The notes under the pieces are model-generated. The model made no database searches, had not been told where the DNA came from, and was given only the letters and a program-made list of their open reading frames with translations. The translations under genes and the position numbers were made by a program. Below are positions 47,877-56,429 of a DNA stretch of 64,000 nt, one piece after another (positions within the stretch are counted from its first letter, which is position 1; each line of letters begins with the position of its first letter). This DNA is from Alphaproteobacteria bacterium (GTDB lineage Bacteria; Pseudomonadota; Alphaproteobacteria; MPNO01; UBA830). The stretch is taken from positions 1-64,000 of the forward strand of contig JAJEBT010000030.1 in assembly GCA_022822405.1 (NCBI GenBank), written 5' to 3'.

Positions 47877-48719
47877 ATGAACGAAACGACGCACCACGAT
47901 AGCAATCGTCCTCCGATACAGCCCGAGCCCGAGCCACCGAGCCTTTTCGGCCTCGACATGACGCTGACGGCCAACAAGGTCCGGTACGAGAAGGAACTTG
48001 ACGTGCTCCAGACGCGCCTGACTGAAATCTCCCTGGCCTACAGGGGCCGGCAGCGGGCGATCATCGTCTTCGAGGGTTGGGACGCGGCCGGAAAGGGCGG
48101 GATCATTCGCCGAATGTGCTGGTCGCTCGATCCCCGCGCCTGCAAGGTGTGGCCAATTGCGGCGCCGGCGCCGCAAGACCTCGGCCACCACTATCTCCAT
48201 CGTTTCTGGACGCGGCTGCCGCAGTTGGGCGAACTGGCGATCTTCGACCGCTCATGGTACGGGCGCGTCCTCGTCGAAAGGGTCGAGGGGTATGCGACCG
48301 GGCCCGAGTGGCAACGCGCCTACGCGGAGATCAACGAGTTCGAACGCATGCTGTCGGATGACGGCATCCGACTGGTCAAGATATTCCTCCACATCACGCC
48401 CGACGAACAGCTCAAGCGCTTTCGCGCCCGGTTCCGGGATCCGCTCAAGCGCTGGAAGCTCTCGGCGGAAGATCTTCGCAACAGGAGGCGCTTCAAGGAC
48501 TACGAAGAGGCGATCGAGGAGATGTTCGCGAAAACGTCGACCGTCGCGTGCCCGTGGACCGTCGTTCCGGCCAATGACAAGAAATACGCCCGCCTTGCGG
48601 CGTTCGGCCGGATCGTCGACAGCCTTTCACAGGATGTCGACCTGACGCCGCAGGAACCCGACCCCGATCTCGAAAAGCGGGTGCGCAAGCTGCTGGGTCT
48701 GCGGGGCGCCAAAGGCTGA
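47877..48719 (+). CDS. ppk2: Polyphosphate kinase 2 family protein
   Basis: P-loop kinase of 280 residues that moves phosphate between polyphosphate and nucleotides. Walker A is GWDAAGKGG in VFEGWDAAGKGGIIRRM, the Walker B/lid region is ELAIFDRSWYGRVLVERVEG, and the PPK2 tail is KLSAEDLRNRRRFKDYEEA. PPK2 proteins generally favour polyphosphate-driven (d)NDP or NMP phosphorylation. The class (I, II or III) cannot be settled here. It sits divergent from ppk-ppx, giving the cell separate polyphosphate-making and polyphosphate-using enzymes in one locus. Confidence 0.93.
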   Translation: MNETTHHDSNRPPIQPEPEPPSLFGLDMTLTANKVRYEKELDVLQTRLTEISLAYRGRQRAIIVFEGWDAAGKGGIIRRMCWSLDPRACKVWPIAAPAPQDLGHHYLHRFWTRLPQLGELAIFDRSWYGRVLVERVEGYATGPEWQRAYAEINEFERMLSDDGIRLVKIFLHITPDEQLKRFRARFRDPLKRWKLSAEDLRNRRRFKDYEEAIEEMFAKTSTVACPWTVVPANDKKYARLAAFGRIVDSLSQDVDLTPQEPDPDLEKRVRKLLGLRGAKG

Positions 48720-48805
48720 CGGCGGCGGGCCGCAATCTGCCGCGCGGGCGGGGCGTGGTGTCCGCCCCAGCCCGAACCCGGCCGGTCCTGAACGCCCCGT
48801 ACCGC

Positions 48806-49102
48806 TCAGTGGTGCTGGCGCAACTTGCGCTTGCTGCGGCGCAACTGCTTGGCGACATGTTCCGTCGCCTGGTTGAAGCTGGTGTAGGGATCGTCGGCAT
48901 CGGCATGACCTTCGGCATGGATGTCGTGCCCGACATGCACGGAGATGTGGGCGCGGAAACCCGAACCTTCGCGCGAGAAGGTTACATGCGCATCCGTAGC
49001 ATCCGCAAAATACTTGCCGACGCTCTCTTCCAGATGACTTTCGGCATGGTCGCGCAAGGACTGTCCTACATCCACCTGGTGTCCGTTCACGATGGTTTTC
49101 AT
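48806..49102 (-). CDS. Short ribosome hibernation promoting factor (HPF/RaiA family)
   Basis: Protein of 98 residues with the complete S30AE/YfiA-type domain (GHQVDVGQSLRDHAESHLEESVGKYF, then DAHVTFSREGSGFRAHISVHVG and EHVAKQLRRSKRKLRQ). The C-terminal dimerisation domain found in most alphaproteobacterial long HPFs is absent: the frame stops just after the basic linker start (KRKLRQHH). This is a short HPF-like form, or a truncated long HPF. HPF binds the 30S A/P site to inactivate ribosomes; long forms make 100S dimers, short ones need a second factor. Convergent with ppk2. Confidence 0.85.
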   Translation of the reverse strand: MKTIVNGHQVDVGQSLRDHAESHLEESVGKYFADATDAHVTFSREGSGFRAHISVHVGHDIHAEGHADADDPYTSFNQATEHVAKQLRRSKRKLRQHH

Positions 49103-49314
49103 GCTGATTCACAACCTTCTGAGTGATGTCCGATGCCCGTTCCGGCGGAAAAACCGCCTGTTTCCAGAGCCCTTCGACGATAACACCGGAGCCCGCCACC
49201 GGCAAGCCCGAATCGCCGCCCGGCCCCTGTCCGGCGCCGGTGGAGCGGCAACCGCTCAGGCCGCCGCCGGATCGGAATTGCCGGCATCGACCCTGCCGCA
49301 GCGCAATGCCGGCT

Positions 49315-50202
49315 CTAACCCTCCGGCGGCAAGGCGCAGGCCCGATCATAGGCGAAACGCGTATCGATGAGGCCGTTATAGGCGTAGATATCCAGTGTCG
49401 CCTCGTAGGCTTCCGGCGTGATCTCGATATGGGGCGGCCAGCAGCCCAGTTGCTGGTAGGCCCCGATGCAGCGTTCCAGCACGGCAAGGTCGATCTCCGG
49501 GAAGAACTCCTCTTCGGCGCGGGCAATCTCGGCCGCCGGCGTCTGGTTCAGCCAGAGCCGGGCCTTGCGGTAGGCGCGCGTGAAGGCTCGGGCCATCCCG
49601 GTTTCCAGCCAGTCCGGCCGGGCGCACAGGCTGGAGAAGCCGCACCGTCCGACCTGCCGCCCGACCTCGGCGACGACATGGCCGACGCCGTCTGCTTCAA
49701 GCTGCTGGGGAAACGGTCCCTGCTGCTGGACATAGGCGCCCTGGCCCTCGCGAAACGCGCGGTCGATCTCGGCGGCGTTACCCGGATGGAGCGCCCGCAG
49801 GCTGCCGTAATCGATGCCGGCCCTGTGACAGGCATACTTGAACATGGCAAGCGGCTGGCCGCTGCTGAACAGCACGACCTCCGCGCCTTCGAGCTTGCGC
49901 CAGTCGAAATCCGGATCGGGTTCCCGCCCGGTCAGCAAGAAGCCGTCCGTCTCGTTGATCTGGGCGAAATGGACAACGCCGGGATCCTCGCCCTTCGATA
50001 ACGGTCCGAAAGCCTGGCTCAATGCCGACTGCACGACATGAGCCGAACCGTCCTTCAGGGCCGCGATCGCGGAGACTCCCGGCGGCGAGATCGACCAGTC
50101 CGCCTCCAGCCCCTCCTCGGCCAGAAACCCGCCGGCCATGGTCGCGATCAACGGGGAATAGAAAGCGGAAAACATGGAGAACTGGATGTCGATTCGGGTC
50201 AT
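49315..50202 (-). CDS. NMT1/THI5-like ABC-type substrate-binding protein
   Basis: Periplasmic-binding-protein fold, 295 residues, with the SsuA/NMT1-type pattern (MFSAFYSPLIATMAGGFLAEEGLEADWS, FSSGQPLAMFKYAC, VGRQVGRCGFSS). No signal peptide is visible at the ATG 50202 start, and no ABC permease or ATPase gene is adjacent, so it may be a cytosolic enzyme-like or sensory relative of the family, or the true start may lie elsewhere. Thiamine-pyrimidine involvement is only a family association; no TPP riboswitch is seen. Confidence 0.72.
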   Translation of the reverse strand: MTRIDIQFSMFSAFYSPLIATMAGGFLAEEGLEADWSISPPGVSAIAALKDGSAHVVQSALSQAFGPLSKGEDPGVVHFAQINETDGFLLTGREPDPDFDWRKLEGAEVVLFSSGQPLAMFKYACHRAGIDYGSLRALHPGNAAEIDRAFREGQGAYVQQQGPFPQQLEADGVGHVVAEVGRQVGRCGFSSLCARPDWLETGMARAFTRAYRKARLWLNQTPAAEIARAEEEFFPEIDLAVLERCIGAYQQLGCWPPHIEITPEAYEATLDIYAYNGLIDTRFAYDRACALPPEG

Positions 50203-50478
50203 GGGCGGCAGCCACCTAGGAGGATTGCGGGTACCCGCCTGTTCTAGCCCGCAAGAAGCACGCCGTCCATCGGTCGCGCGGGCCGGCATGCTCACGGCAG
50301 ATGCGGAACTGGTCCTCGATGGAGCCCGCCCGCCGCTGGCCGGACGAATGGCGGGCATGGAGCGCATGGCGAAGGGCCATGATCTCCGGTCTCTGGTCGG
50401 TATCGCCCGCCGACGCGCTTGAGGTTTACGCCAATCCGGCGCATATGCTCATTGTCAACTCACGCGGGAAACATCGTA

Positions 50479-50763
50479 ATGGCCGAAACAGGCGAGACGA
50501 GGCGCGAGCGGGTTCACCTCCGCCTCGACGCCAGGAGGAAGCGCAAGCTCGAACGCGCTGCATCCTACGAAGGAACCACGGTCAGTCATTTCGTGCTGCA
50601 CAGCGCCGTGGCCGAGGCCGAGCGGGTGATCGAGGCGCACGAGCGAACCGTTCTCCCGGCGACGGACTGGGACGCCTTCCACGACGCACTGCTCAACCCG
50701 CCCGCGCCGAACGCCGCGCTGAGACGGGCCGCGCGCCGTTACCGCAAGCGCATCGGTGGATGA
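50479..50763 (+). CDS. DUF1778 (TacA-like) antitoxin, orphaned
   Basis: Small protein of 94 residues matching DUF1778 antitoxins. The N-terminal ribbon-helix-helix (RRERVHLRLDARRKRKLERAASYEGTTVSHFVLHSAV) binds the operator and the C-terminal arm (VLPATDWDAFHDALLNPPAPN) neutralises a GNAT toxin. The frame appears intact. The adjoining GNAT toxin gene is broken, so this is probably an orphan antitoxin. ATG 50479 is the start of the conserved segment. Confidence 0.85.
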   Translation: MAETGETRRERVHLRLDARRKRKLERAASYEGTTVSHFVLHSAVAEAERVIEAHERTVLPATDWDAFHDALLNPPAPNAALRRAARRYRKRIGG

Positions 50764-51036
50764 AACACCGCTGACGGTCGAGCCGCTCCGGGTTCGCATC
50801 ACCACAGCGCGCTCTTCTCCAGCAGGGAACCGTCGCTCGACCATTACATCCGCCGGCAGGCTTCCCAGGACGCCCGGCGGCGCGGCGCGCGGGTTTTCGT
50901 CGCATCGGGCAACCCGTCCGAACGAATCGCCGGCTACTACACGCGGAGCGCGGCGAGCTTCGAGAAGGACAACCTGCCGACGGAACTCGCTAGGCAGCTA
51001 CCGCATTATCCCGTGCCGGCGGCCGTCATCGGACGG
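50756..51036 (+). pseudogene. GNAT-family TacT-like toxin, frameshifted and 3'-truncated
   Basis: Starts at GTG 50756, overlapping the antitoxin stop, and reads MDETPLTVEPL. The TacT-like continuation HHHSALFSSREPSLDHYIRRQASQ and RIAGYYTRSAASFEKDNLPTELARQLPHYPVPAAVIGR lies in another frame from 50791. Two bases inserted, or one lost, near 50789 break the frame. Similarity stops at about 51036, before the acetyl-CoA pyrophosphate-binding Q/RxxGxG/A segment, and the convergent ligB gene begins shortly after. The toxin is almost certainly inactive. Confidence 0.8.
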
Positions 51037-51112
51037 CGTGAACACCCTGTTGAGGCGTTCGACCTGCCCGGGATGGGCCGCGAAGCCGCCTTCGGACCCC
51101 AACCGTCGGGCC

Positions 51113-51955
51113 CTAATCCGGTGGAGCGAGCGCGACCAGGCCCATTCCCGTCGTCATCGGGGCGTAGTAATTGCGGTGCGCCCGACTGACCTTGTCCGGC
51201 AGCGCGCCACGCATGACCAGCCACATGATGAGCTCGACGGCCTCTGCTCCGGCCTGTTCCATGATGTCCTGATGGGTCAGCCCGACCAGCCGGTCCGGAT
51301 CGGCCTCGATGCTGTCGAGGAAATCGTTGTCGAACTCCGGGTTGAGATGACCGAACCGCGCTCCGTTGAGCTGATGCGACATGCCGCCGGTGCCGAGAAT
51401 CACCACCCGGGCGTCTTCGGGGTAGGCGGCAACCGCGCGGCCGATCGCCTCGCCAAGCTTCCAGCAGCGCCGCGCGGTCGGCAGGGGATGCTGAATGACA
51501 TTGACCGCGATCGGTACCGTCTTCACCGGCCAGCCTTCGGCATGGTCGAAGCAGAGATGCATGGGAACCATGAAACCGTGCTCGACCGAGAGCTCCTGGC
51601 AAACCGAGATGTCGAACTCGTCATAGACGAGGGATTCGCACAGGTGCCACGAGAAGTCCGCGTCACCCGGAAAGTCCGGCAGCGGCCGGCGGCCCCAGCC
51701 TTCGTCGCCGACCGGGTAGAGCCCGGCCGCGCCGACCGCAAATGTCGGGTACTTGTCGAAGAAGAACTCCGCGCCGTGGTCGTTGTAGACCACGATCGCG
51801 ATGTCGGGCTTCACCTCGTCGCGCAGCCACGCCTTGACCGGCTCGTAGGCGTCGAACAGCGGCTTCCAGGCCGGTTCCTGGGTGCGGCCCTGGTCGTAGG
51901 CGACACCGATCGAGGGGACATGCGAGGTCCCGATCCCGGCAACGATCTTTGCCAT
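51113..51955 (-). CDS. ligB: Class III extradiol ring-cleavage dioxygenase, large (LigB-type) subunit
   Basis: Catalytic subunit of a protocatechuate 4,5-dioxygenase-like enzyme, 280 residues. The iron ligands fit LigB numbering minus one: His12 (GTSHVPSIG), His60 (YNDHGAEFF) and Glu241 (EAVELIMW); catalytic His194 is in GGMSHQLNG. It opens a catecholic acid ring next to the hydroxyls with O2. The small subunit gene lies immediately upstream, one base after its own stop. Protocatechuate or a close analogue (gallate, methylgallate) is the expected substrate. Confidence 0.92.
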   Translation of the reverse strand: MAKIVAGIGTSHVPSIGVAYDQGRTQEPAWKPLFDAYEPVKAWLRDEVKPDIAIVVYNDHGAEFFFDKYPTFAVGAAGLYPVGDEGWGRRPLPDFPGDADFSWHLCESLVYDEFDISVCQELSVEHGFMVPMHLCFDHAEGWPVKTVPIAVNVIQHPLPTARRCWKLGEAIGRAVAAYPEDARVVILGTGGMSHQLNGARFGHLNPEFDNDFLDSIEADPDRLVGLTHQDIMEQAGAEAVELIMWLVMRGALPDKVSRAHRNYYAPMTTGMGLVALAPPD

Positions 51956-51956
51956 T

Positions 51957-52319
51957 TCAGCGTGCTCCCGATGCGTTGCGGGTCGCCAGGAACTCCTCGT
52001 AGGTCTGGCCCCGCTGGTGCGCGCCGATCTGGTACAGGCCCTGCCCGATCACCGCGCCGATCTTGATGATCATGTAGATGTTGCCGCCGTGCTCATCCAT
52101 CATCGCCCGCCAGTCGCGATCCCGGATGAGCTGCTTCTCGACCTCGGTGAGGTCCGAGCGGGCCATGTAGGCCTCTTCATCGGCCTTGAACGCCTCACGG
52201 TTCTCGGCCTTGGTCATCGACATCGCGAACTTGTTCAGCCGGTAGCCCAGCCGCGACTCCGTGCTGTCGAATATCCGGGTATCGGGAATCGGCCGGTCCC
52301 TGTCGACTTGTGCTGTCAT
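51957..52319 (-). CDS. ligA: Protocatechuate 4,5-dioxygenase, small (LigA-type) subunit
   Basis: Helical LigA-family protein of 120 residues that caps the LigB active site. The segments GYRLNKFAMSMTKAENREAFKADEEAYM and GGNIYMIIKIGAVIGQGLYQIGAHQRGQTYEEF are canonical, the latter contributing to substrate enclosure. A single base separates its stop from ligB, indicating a strict pair. It lies downstream of the SDR and TRAP genes on the same strand. Confidence 0.93.
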   Translation of the reverse strand: MTAQVDRDRPIPDTRIFDSTESRLGYRLNKFAMSMTKAENREAFKADEEAYMARSDLTEVEKQLIRDRDWRAMMDEHGGNIYMIIKIGAVIGQGLYQIGAHQRGQTYEEFLATRNASGAR

Positions 52320-52419
52320 GTGTCCGTCTCCTGGCTCTGCGGCTCAATGCCGGGGGTCCGGACAACCCCCGGCGGGCTCCCGCCGGCGGAGTCTCGACGG
52401 GCCCGCGCCGGCGCGCGGC

Positions 52420-53175
52420 TCACTGATTGTATTTGCCGCCGTCGACATTGAAAGTCTGCCCGGTCACGAAGTCGCTGTCCTCGCTTGCCAGGTACAGAAG
52501 CATTCCGACGAGGTCTTCGGACTTCATGTCCCGCTTGATGGCGCGAGTCTGCACGGTCGGCGCGCGGGCGACATGGAGATCGGGATGATTCTCGACGCCC
52601 TCGGTCACGGTCAGGCCCGGCGCGATGCAGTTGACCATGATGTTCTTGTCCCCGAACTCCCGCGAGGCCGAACGGGTAAACGCGATGACCGCGCCCTTGG
52701 AGCTCACGTAGTGGGCCAGCCCGGGGCCGCCATAATAGAAGGTGCCCGAACTGATGTTGATGATCTTGCCCCGCTCGTTCCTGAGCATGCTGGGAACGAC
52801 GGCCTTGGTGGTCTGCAGCGTGCCGCGCATGTTCACCGTCATGACCCGGTCCCATTCCTCGTTCGATATCTGCATGATCGGGGTCAGTCGCAGTTCGGCA
52901 AAAAGCGCCGCGTTGTTGACCAGGATCTCGATGGGACCGAACGCCGACTCGGCCGCCTCGACCAGTTCCGCGAGCGATCCGTCATCGGTCACGTCGGCAA
53001 TCCTGCCGATGGCCGTGCCGCCGGCGCTCGTTATCTCGTCGACCACGCGGGACGGATCGGCAATATCCGAAACGACGACCTTCGCGCCTTCGGCGGCGAG
53101 CGCCTTTGCATAGGTTTCGCCGATGCCCTGGGCAGCACCGGTCACGACGGCGACCTTCCCGTCAAGTCTGCTCAT
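52420..53175 (-). CDS. Short-chain dehydrogenase/reductase
   Basis: Classical SDR of 251 residues. The NAD(P) motif is TGAAQGIG near 14-21, NNAAL is near 88, and the catalytic Ser-Tyr-Lys appears as INISSG and YVSSKGA; the end motif is VTGQTFNVDGG. ATG 53175 is chosen because AGGAGG is about 7 bp upstream; the ATG at 53181 is too close to that site. Between TRAP and lig genes it may oxidise a dihydrodiol or aryl alcohol, but the substrate is inferred from context. Confidence 0.9.
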   Translation of the reverse strand: MSRLDGKVAVVTGAAQGIGETYAKALAAEGAKVVVSDIADPSRVVDEITSAGGTAIGRIADVTDDGSLAELVEAAESAFGPIEILVNNAALFAELRLTPIMQISNEEWDRVMTVNMRGTLQTTKAVVPSMLRNERGKIINISSGTFYYGGPGLAHYVSSKGAVIAFTRSASREFGDKNIMVNCIAPGLTVTEGVENHPDLHVARAPTVQTRAIKRDMKSEDLVGMLLYLASEDSDFVTGQTFNVDGGKYNQ

Positions 53176-53362
53176 TTCCATTCCTCCTGTTTTGTTCGGA
53201 CCGGCCTGACGGTCCAGGTCCGGATGGTGATCCGTTTCCGCTCGTCGACTGCATTGATACAGGTCGCCGCCGCTGCGGGCCAACGCCCGTTCCGCGGGCG
53301 CGGACAGCTGTGTCCACCGCCTGAAACGCCTGCGACGACGCGCTCGGGCCGCGGGCCGGTCA

Positions 53363-54724
53363 TCAGGCCCCCAGCATCGTGTTGGGCAGGAACATCGCGA
53401 TTTCCGGGAACGCGACCAGCAGCGCGAGCATCACCGCCATCGCGAACCAGAACGGCCAGATTCCCCGGAATATCGTGCGCATCGGCACCTCCGGCGCGAT
53501 CGACTTCACGACGAAGACATTGATGCCGACGGGCGGCGAGATCATGCCCATCTCGAGGACGATCACGACGATGATCCCGAACCAGATCAGATCCCACTGA
53601 AGCTGGGTCGCGAGCGCCATCACCACCGGGATGGTGAGAACGAGCATCGCGATCCCCTCGAGGAAGGTCCCGAGAAACATGTAGATCAGGATGACGACGA
53701 TCAGGATGCCGACCTCGCCGATCGGCAGCGAGGTGAGAAAGGTCACCATGTCGCCGGCCAGCCCGGTGATCGACATGAACGGGATGAAGATGAAGGCGCC
53801 GATGATGATCAGAAAGACGGTCGCCGTCGCCTTCATGGTCTGCAGCACCACGGTCCGCAGCCGCGGGCCGTCAAGCGAACGCCTCTGGAGCGCGACCAGA
53901 AACGTCAGGAACGCGCCCACCGCGGACGCCTCGACGGGGGTGAAGAAGCCGGTATACATCCCGCCGATAGTGACCCCAACCACGAGGACGATCGGGATCG
54001 CGGCGGCGATCGAGCGGCGGCGCTCGCCCGGAGCCGCGCGGTCGCCGGCGGGCGCCGTTCCGGGACGCAGCCGGACGGTGATCCACACCGCGCCTATGAA
54101 CAGCAGCGTCAGCACGATGCCGGGAACGACGCCGGCCATGAACAGCCGGCCGATCGACTGGTCGGTCAGCACCGCGTAGATGATCATGCCGCCCGACGGC
54201 GGGATCAGGAATCCCAGGGTGCCGCCGGCCGCGACCGCGCCGGTCGAGAGTTCGGGCGCGTACCTGTAGCGGTTCATCTCGGGCAGCGCGACGCGGCCCA
54301 TCGTGACCGCGGAGGCCAGCGACGAGCCCGACAGCGCCGCGAATCCCGCACACGCCGAGATCGTCGCCGAGGCGAGGCCGCCGCGGAAATGGCCGATCCA
54401 GCTCTGGGCCGCGGCAAACAGGTCGCGCGACATGCCCGAGACGCCGGCGAGACTGCCCATGAGCACGAACATCGGGATGACGAGGAGGTTGAAGTTCGAG
54501 GCGACCTCGAAGGCCTCGCCCGACAGGTTGGACATCGCCACGTTCCAGCCCCTGGCCCACGCCTGGTCGCTGGCCATGCCAAGGCCGATGAAGCGGTTGG
54601 CCTGGGCGAAGAAGGTGCCGGCCGTGCCGACAAGGATCATCGTGAGCGCGACCGGGAACCGGAGCGCCAGAAGCCCGAACAGGGCCAGCAGCCCGATCAC
54701 GCCGATGAGCGACATGCTCATCAT
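53363..54724 (-). CDS. dctM: TRAP transporter large permease (DctM)
   Basis: Twelve-helix membrane carrier of a tripartite ATP-independent periplasmic transporter, 453 residues. The helix pattern and the motifs GSSLASAVTMGRVALPEM, GGTLGFLIPPSGG and GMISPPVGINVFVVKS are typical DctM. The start overlaps the dctQ stop (ATGA). With DctQ and DctP it imports an organic acid using the sodium or proton gradient. Confidence 0.95.
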   Translation of the reverse strand: MMSMSLIGVIGLLALFGLLALRFPVALTMILVGTAGTFFAQANRFIGLGMASDQAWARGWNVAMSNLSGEAFEVASNFNLLVIPMFVLMGSLAGVSGMSRDLFAAAQSWIGHFRGGLASATISACAGFAALSGSSLASAVTMGRVALPEMNRYRYAPELSTGAVAAGGTLGFLIPPSGGMIIYAVLTDQSIGRLFMAGVVPGIVLTLLFIGAVWITVRLRPGTAPAGDRAAPGERRRSIAAAIPIVLVVGVTIGGMYTGFFTPVEASAVGAFLTFLVALQRRSLDGPRLRTVVLQTMKATATVFLIIIGAFIFIPFMSITGLAGDMVTFLTSLPIGEVGILIVVILIYMFLGTFLEGIAMLVLTIPVVMALATQLQWDLIWFGIIVVIVLEMGMISPPVGINVFVVKSIAPEVPMRTIFRGIWPFWFAMAVMLALLVAFPEIAMFLPNTMLGA

Positions 54725-55260
54725 GCTGCCCCGTCCGCCTCCGGCATCGGCGCGAGGGTCCTGCCGGCAAGCAGCAGGACCAGATCGGCAATCAGGATCG
54801 CGGCGTAGAGCGCGATCATCGCTCCCATCGCGAAGTAGAACAGTTCGTACGAGATCAGCAGCTGCTGCGTCGCTTCGCCGAATTCGCTGGCCGACGCGCC
54901 CGACCTGAACAGCCGCCAGGCCAGGATTCCGACCAGGGGGGCGGCGAGCAGCTTCATCGCGACCAGCGACCAGCGCGCGAAGGCCTTCGACATCCAGGTC
55001 TCGAATATCTCGATCTCGATATGCGCCCCGGCGCGGCCGCCATAGGGGATGGCGACCGCGACCAGGATTACGAGATTGAGGATCAGGATGTCCTCGGCCC
55101 CGAGGATCGGGTCGTTGAAGATCTTGCGCATCACAATGACGTTCCAGGACGTCAGCAGCACCATGACCGAAAGCCCGATGCCGCCGACGAGGAACGTCAG
55201 CGCCGCTATCGCCCGGTCGAGCCGGCGGAGCCAGCCCGGCCGGGTATCGCTGTCATCCAT
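54721..55260 (-). CDS. dctQ: TRAP transporter small permease (DctQ)
   Basis: Four-helix membrane protein of 179 residues with the DctQ signature (ILVAVAIPYGGRAGAHIEIEIFE). It couples to DctM and DctP. ATG 55260 (MDDSDTRPGW) is the natural start. It lies 13 bp downstream of dctP and overlaps dctM by four bases, so the three genes form a single operon. Confidence 0.93.
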   Translation of the reverse strand: MDDSDTRPGWLRRLDRAIAALTFLVGGIGLSVMVLLTSWNVIVMRKIFNDPILGAEDILILNLVILVAVAIPYGGRAGAHIEIEIFETWMSKAFARWSLVAMKLLAAPLVGILAWRLFRSGASASEFGEATQQLLISYELFYFAMGAMIALYAAILIADLVLLLAGRTLAPMPEADGAA

Positions 55261-55273
55261 GCGCAAGGGCGGC

Positions 55274-56305
55274 CTAGCGGTTGATCGCCTCGTAGATCTC
55301 GCGCGCGTCCTTGATGCCGCGCTTCTCGTAGTCCGCGAACAGCACGTCCAGCCCGCGCTTGACCGCAGCATCCATCTTGGCGCGCTCCCCGGCGGACGTC
55401 TGGATCAATTTGACGCGCGCCATCTTGGGCGAACCCTGCATCATCTTCTTCGCAACCTCGTCGGCGCCGTCGAAGGATTCCGCGCCCTTGAGCGACATGG
55501 GCAGGCCCGACAGGTCGTCGATGATCTTGCGGTGCGCGGCCGACAGGCCGCGGTAGCGGTCCCTGTTCAACACGACGTAGGTGGCCTGGAACTGGGTCGG
55601 AATGTTGCCGACCACGAACTTGGCGACGTCCCAGAAGTTCCACGGCGGGGTGATGTTGTTGAACGAGGCGTAGGTCGCGTCGATCGTGCCGGTCGAAAGG
55701 CCGGTGTACATCTGCGTGACCGGCATCTGCACCGGCACCGCGCCCATCGCCTTGATGATCGGGGTCGTTATCGTCGAATAGGGGACGAGCTTCGCGCCGC
55801 GCAGCCCTTCCATGGTCGAGACGTCCCGGGTCGCGGCAATCAGGCTGCCGCCGACGGTGAACACGCCCATCGCCTTGACCGCCTTGTACTCTTGCGCGAG
55901 ATAGCGCTCATAGACCCTCCACAGCCGCTTGGTCGCCTCGACGGCGTTCGTCGACTTGCCCGGCGGGATGATCAGCATCGAGCGCGGAAACAGGTTGGCG
56001 GTGTAGGCCTGGATGCCGAAGGTGATGTCGGCGACGCCTTCGACCGCGCGCTTCCACTGCTGGACGGGTCCGGCGCCGAGCTGGCCGGCGGGGAACAGCT
56101 TCATTTTCAGGCTGCCGTTGGAGCGTTTGGCGATCTCCTCGCCGAACCAGCTGAAGAGCTTGGAGTTGATGTGGTGCTGCGGCGGCATGAAGGTCGCGAC
56201 GGACAGTTCTTCGGCGGCCACGGGCGCGCCCACCAGCAGGGGCGGGACAACCAGCAACGCTTTCGCGATCCGGCGGCACGTGGGGTTGGTCGGCAGCTGA
56301 GCCAT
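55274..56305 (-). CDS. dctP: TRAP transporter periplasmic substrate-binding protein (DctP)
   Basis: Exported solute-binding protein of 343 residues with a signal peptide (KALLVVPPLLVGAPVAA) ending at about residue 31. The TAXI/DctP pattern LPAGQLGAGPVQQWKRAVEGVADITFG and the long lobe-connecting helix near FVVGNIPTQFQATYVVLNRDRY are visible. GGGAGG precedes ATG 56305. Context (LigAB, FAD hydroxylase) suggests an aromatic carboxylate ligand; the specific ligand is not determined. Confidence 0.92.
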   Translation of the reverse strand: MAQLPTNPTCRRIAKALLVVPPLLVGAPVAAEELSVATFMPPQHHINSKLFSWFGEEIAKRSNGSLKMKLFPAGQLGAGPVQQWKRAVEGVADITFGIQAYTANLFPRSMLIIPPGKSTNAVEATKRLWRVYERYLAQEYKAVKAMGVFTVGGSLIAATRDVSTMEGLRGAKLVPYSTITTPIIKAMGAVPVQMPVTQMYTGLSTGTIDATYASFNNITPPWNFWDVAKFVVGNIPTQFQATYVVLNRDRYRGLSAAHRKIIDDLSGLPMSLKGAESFDGADEVAKKMMQGSPKMARVKLIQTSAGERAKMDAAVKRGLDVLFADYEKRGIKDAREIYEAINR

Positions 56306-56429
56306 GGGTTCCTCCCGGTCGGTGGCTTTGCGGCGCTGAATTCCCGACAGCAGCCGCAGGGGCCACGGATTTGATTCTGGTCAGCGAAGAGTCGTAAGCG
56401 GAATTCGGCAACGGGAAAATGACGAATTG

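Noticed and set aside
49315-50202. Thiamine-pyrimidine uptake gene
   Set aside because: No ABC partners, no signal peptide and no TPP riboswitch; kept only as a family-level call.
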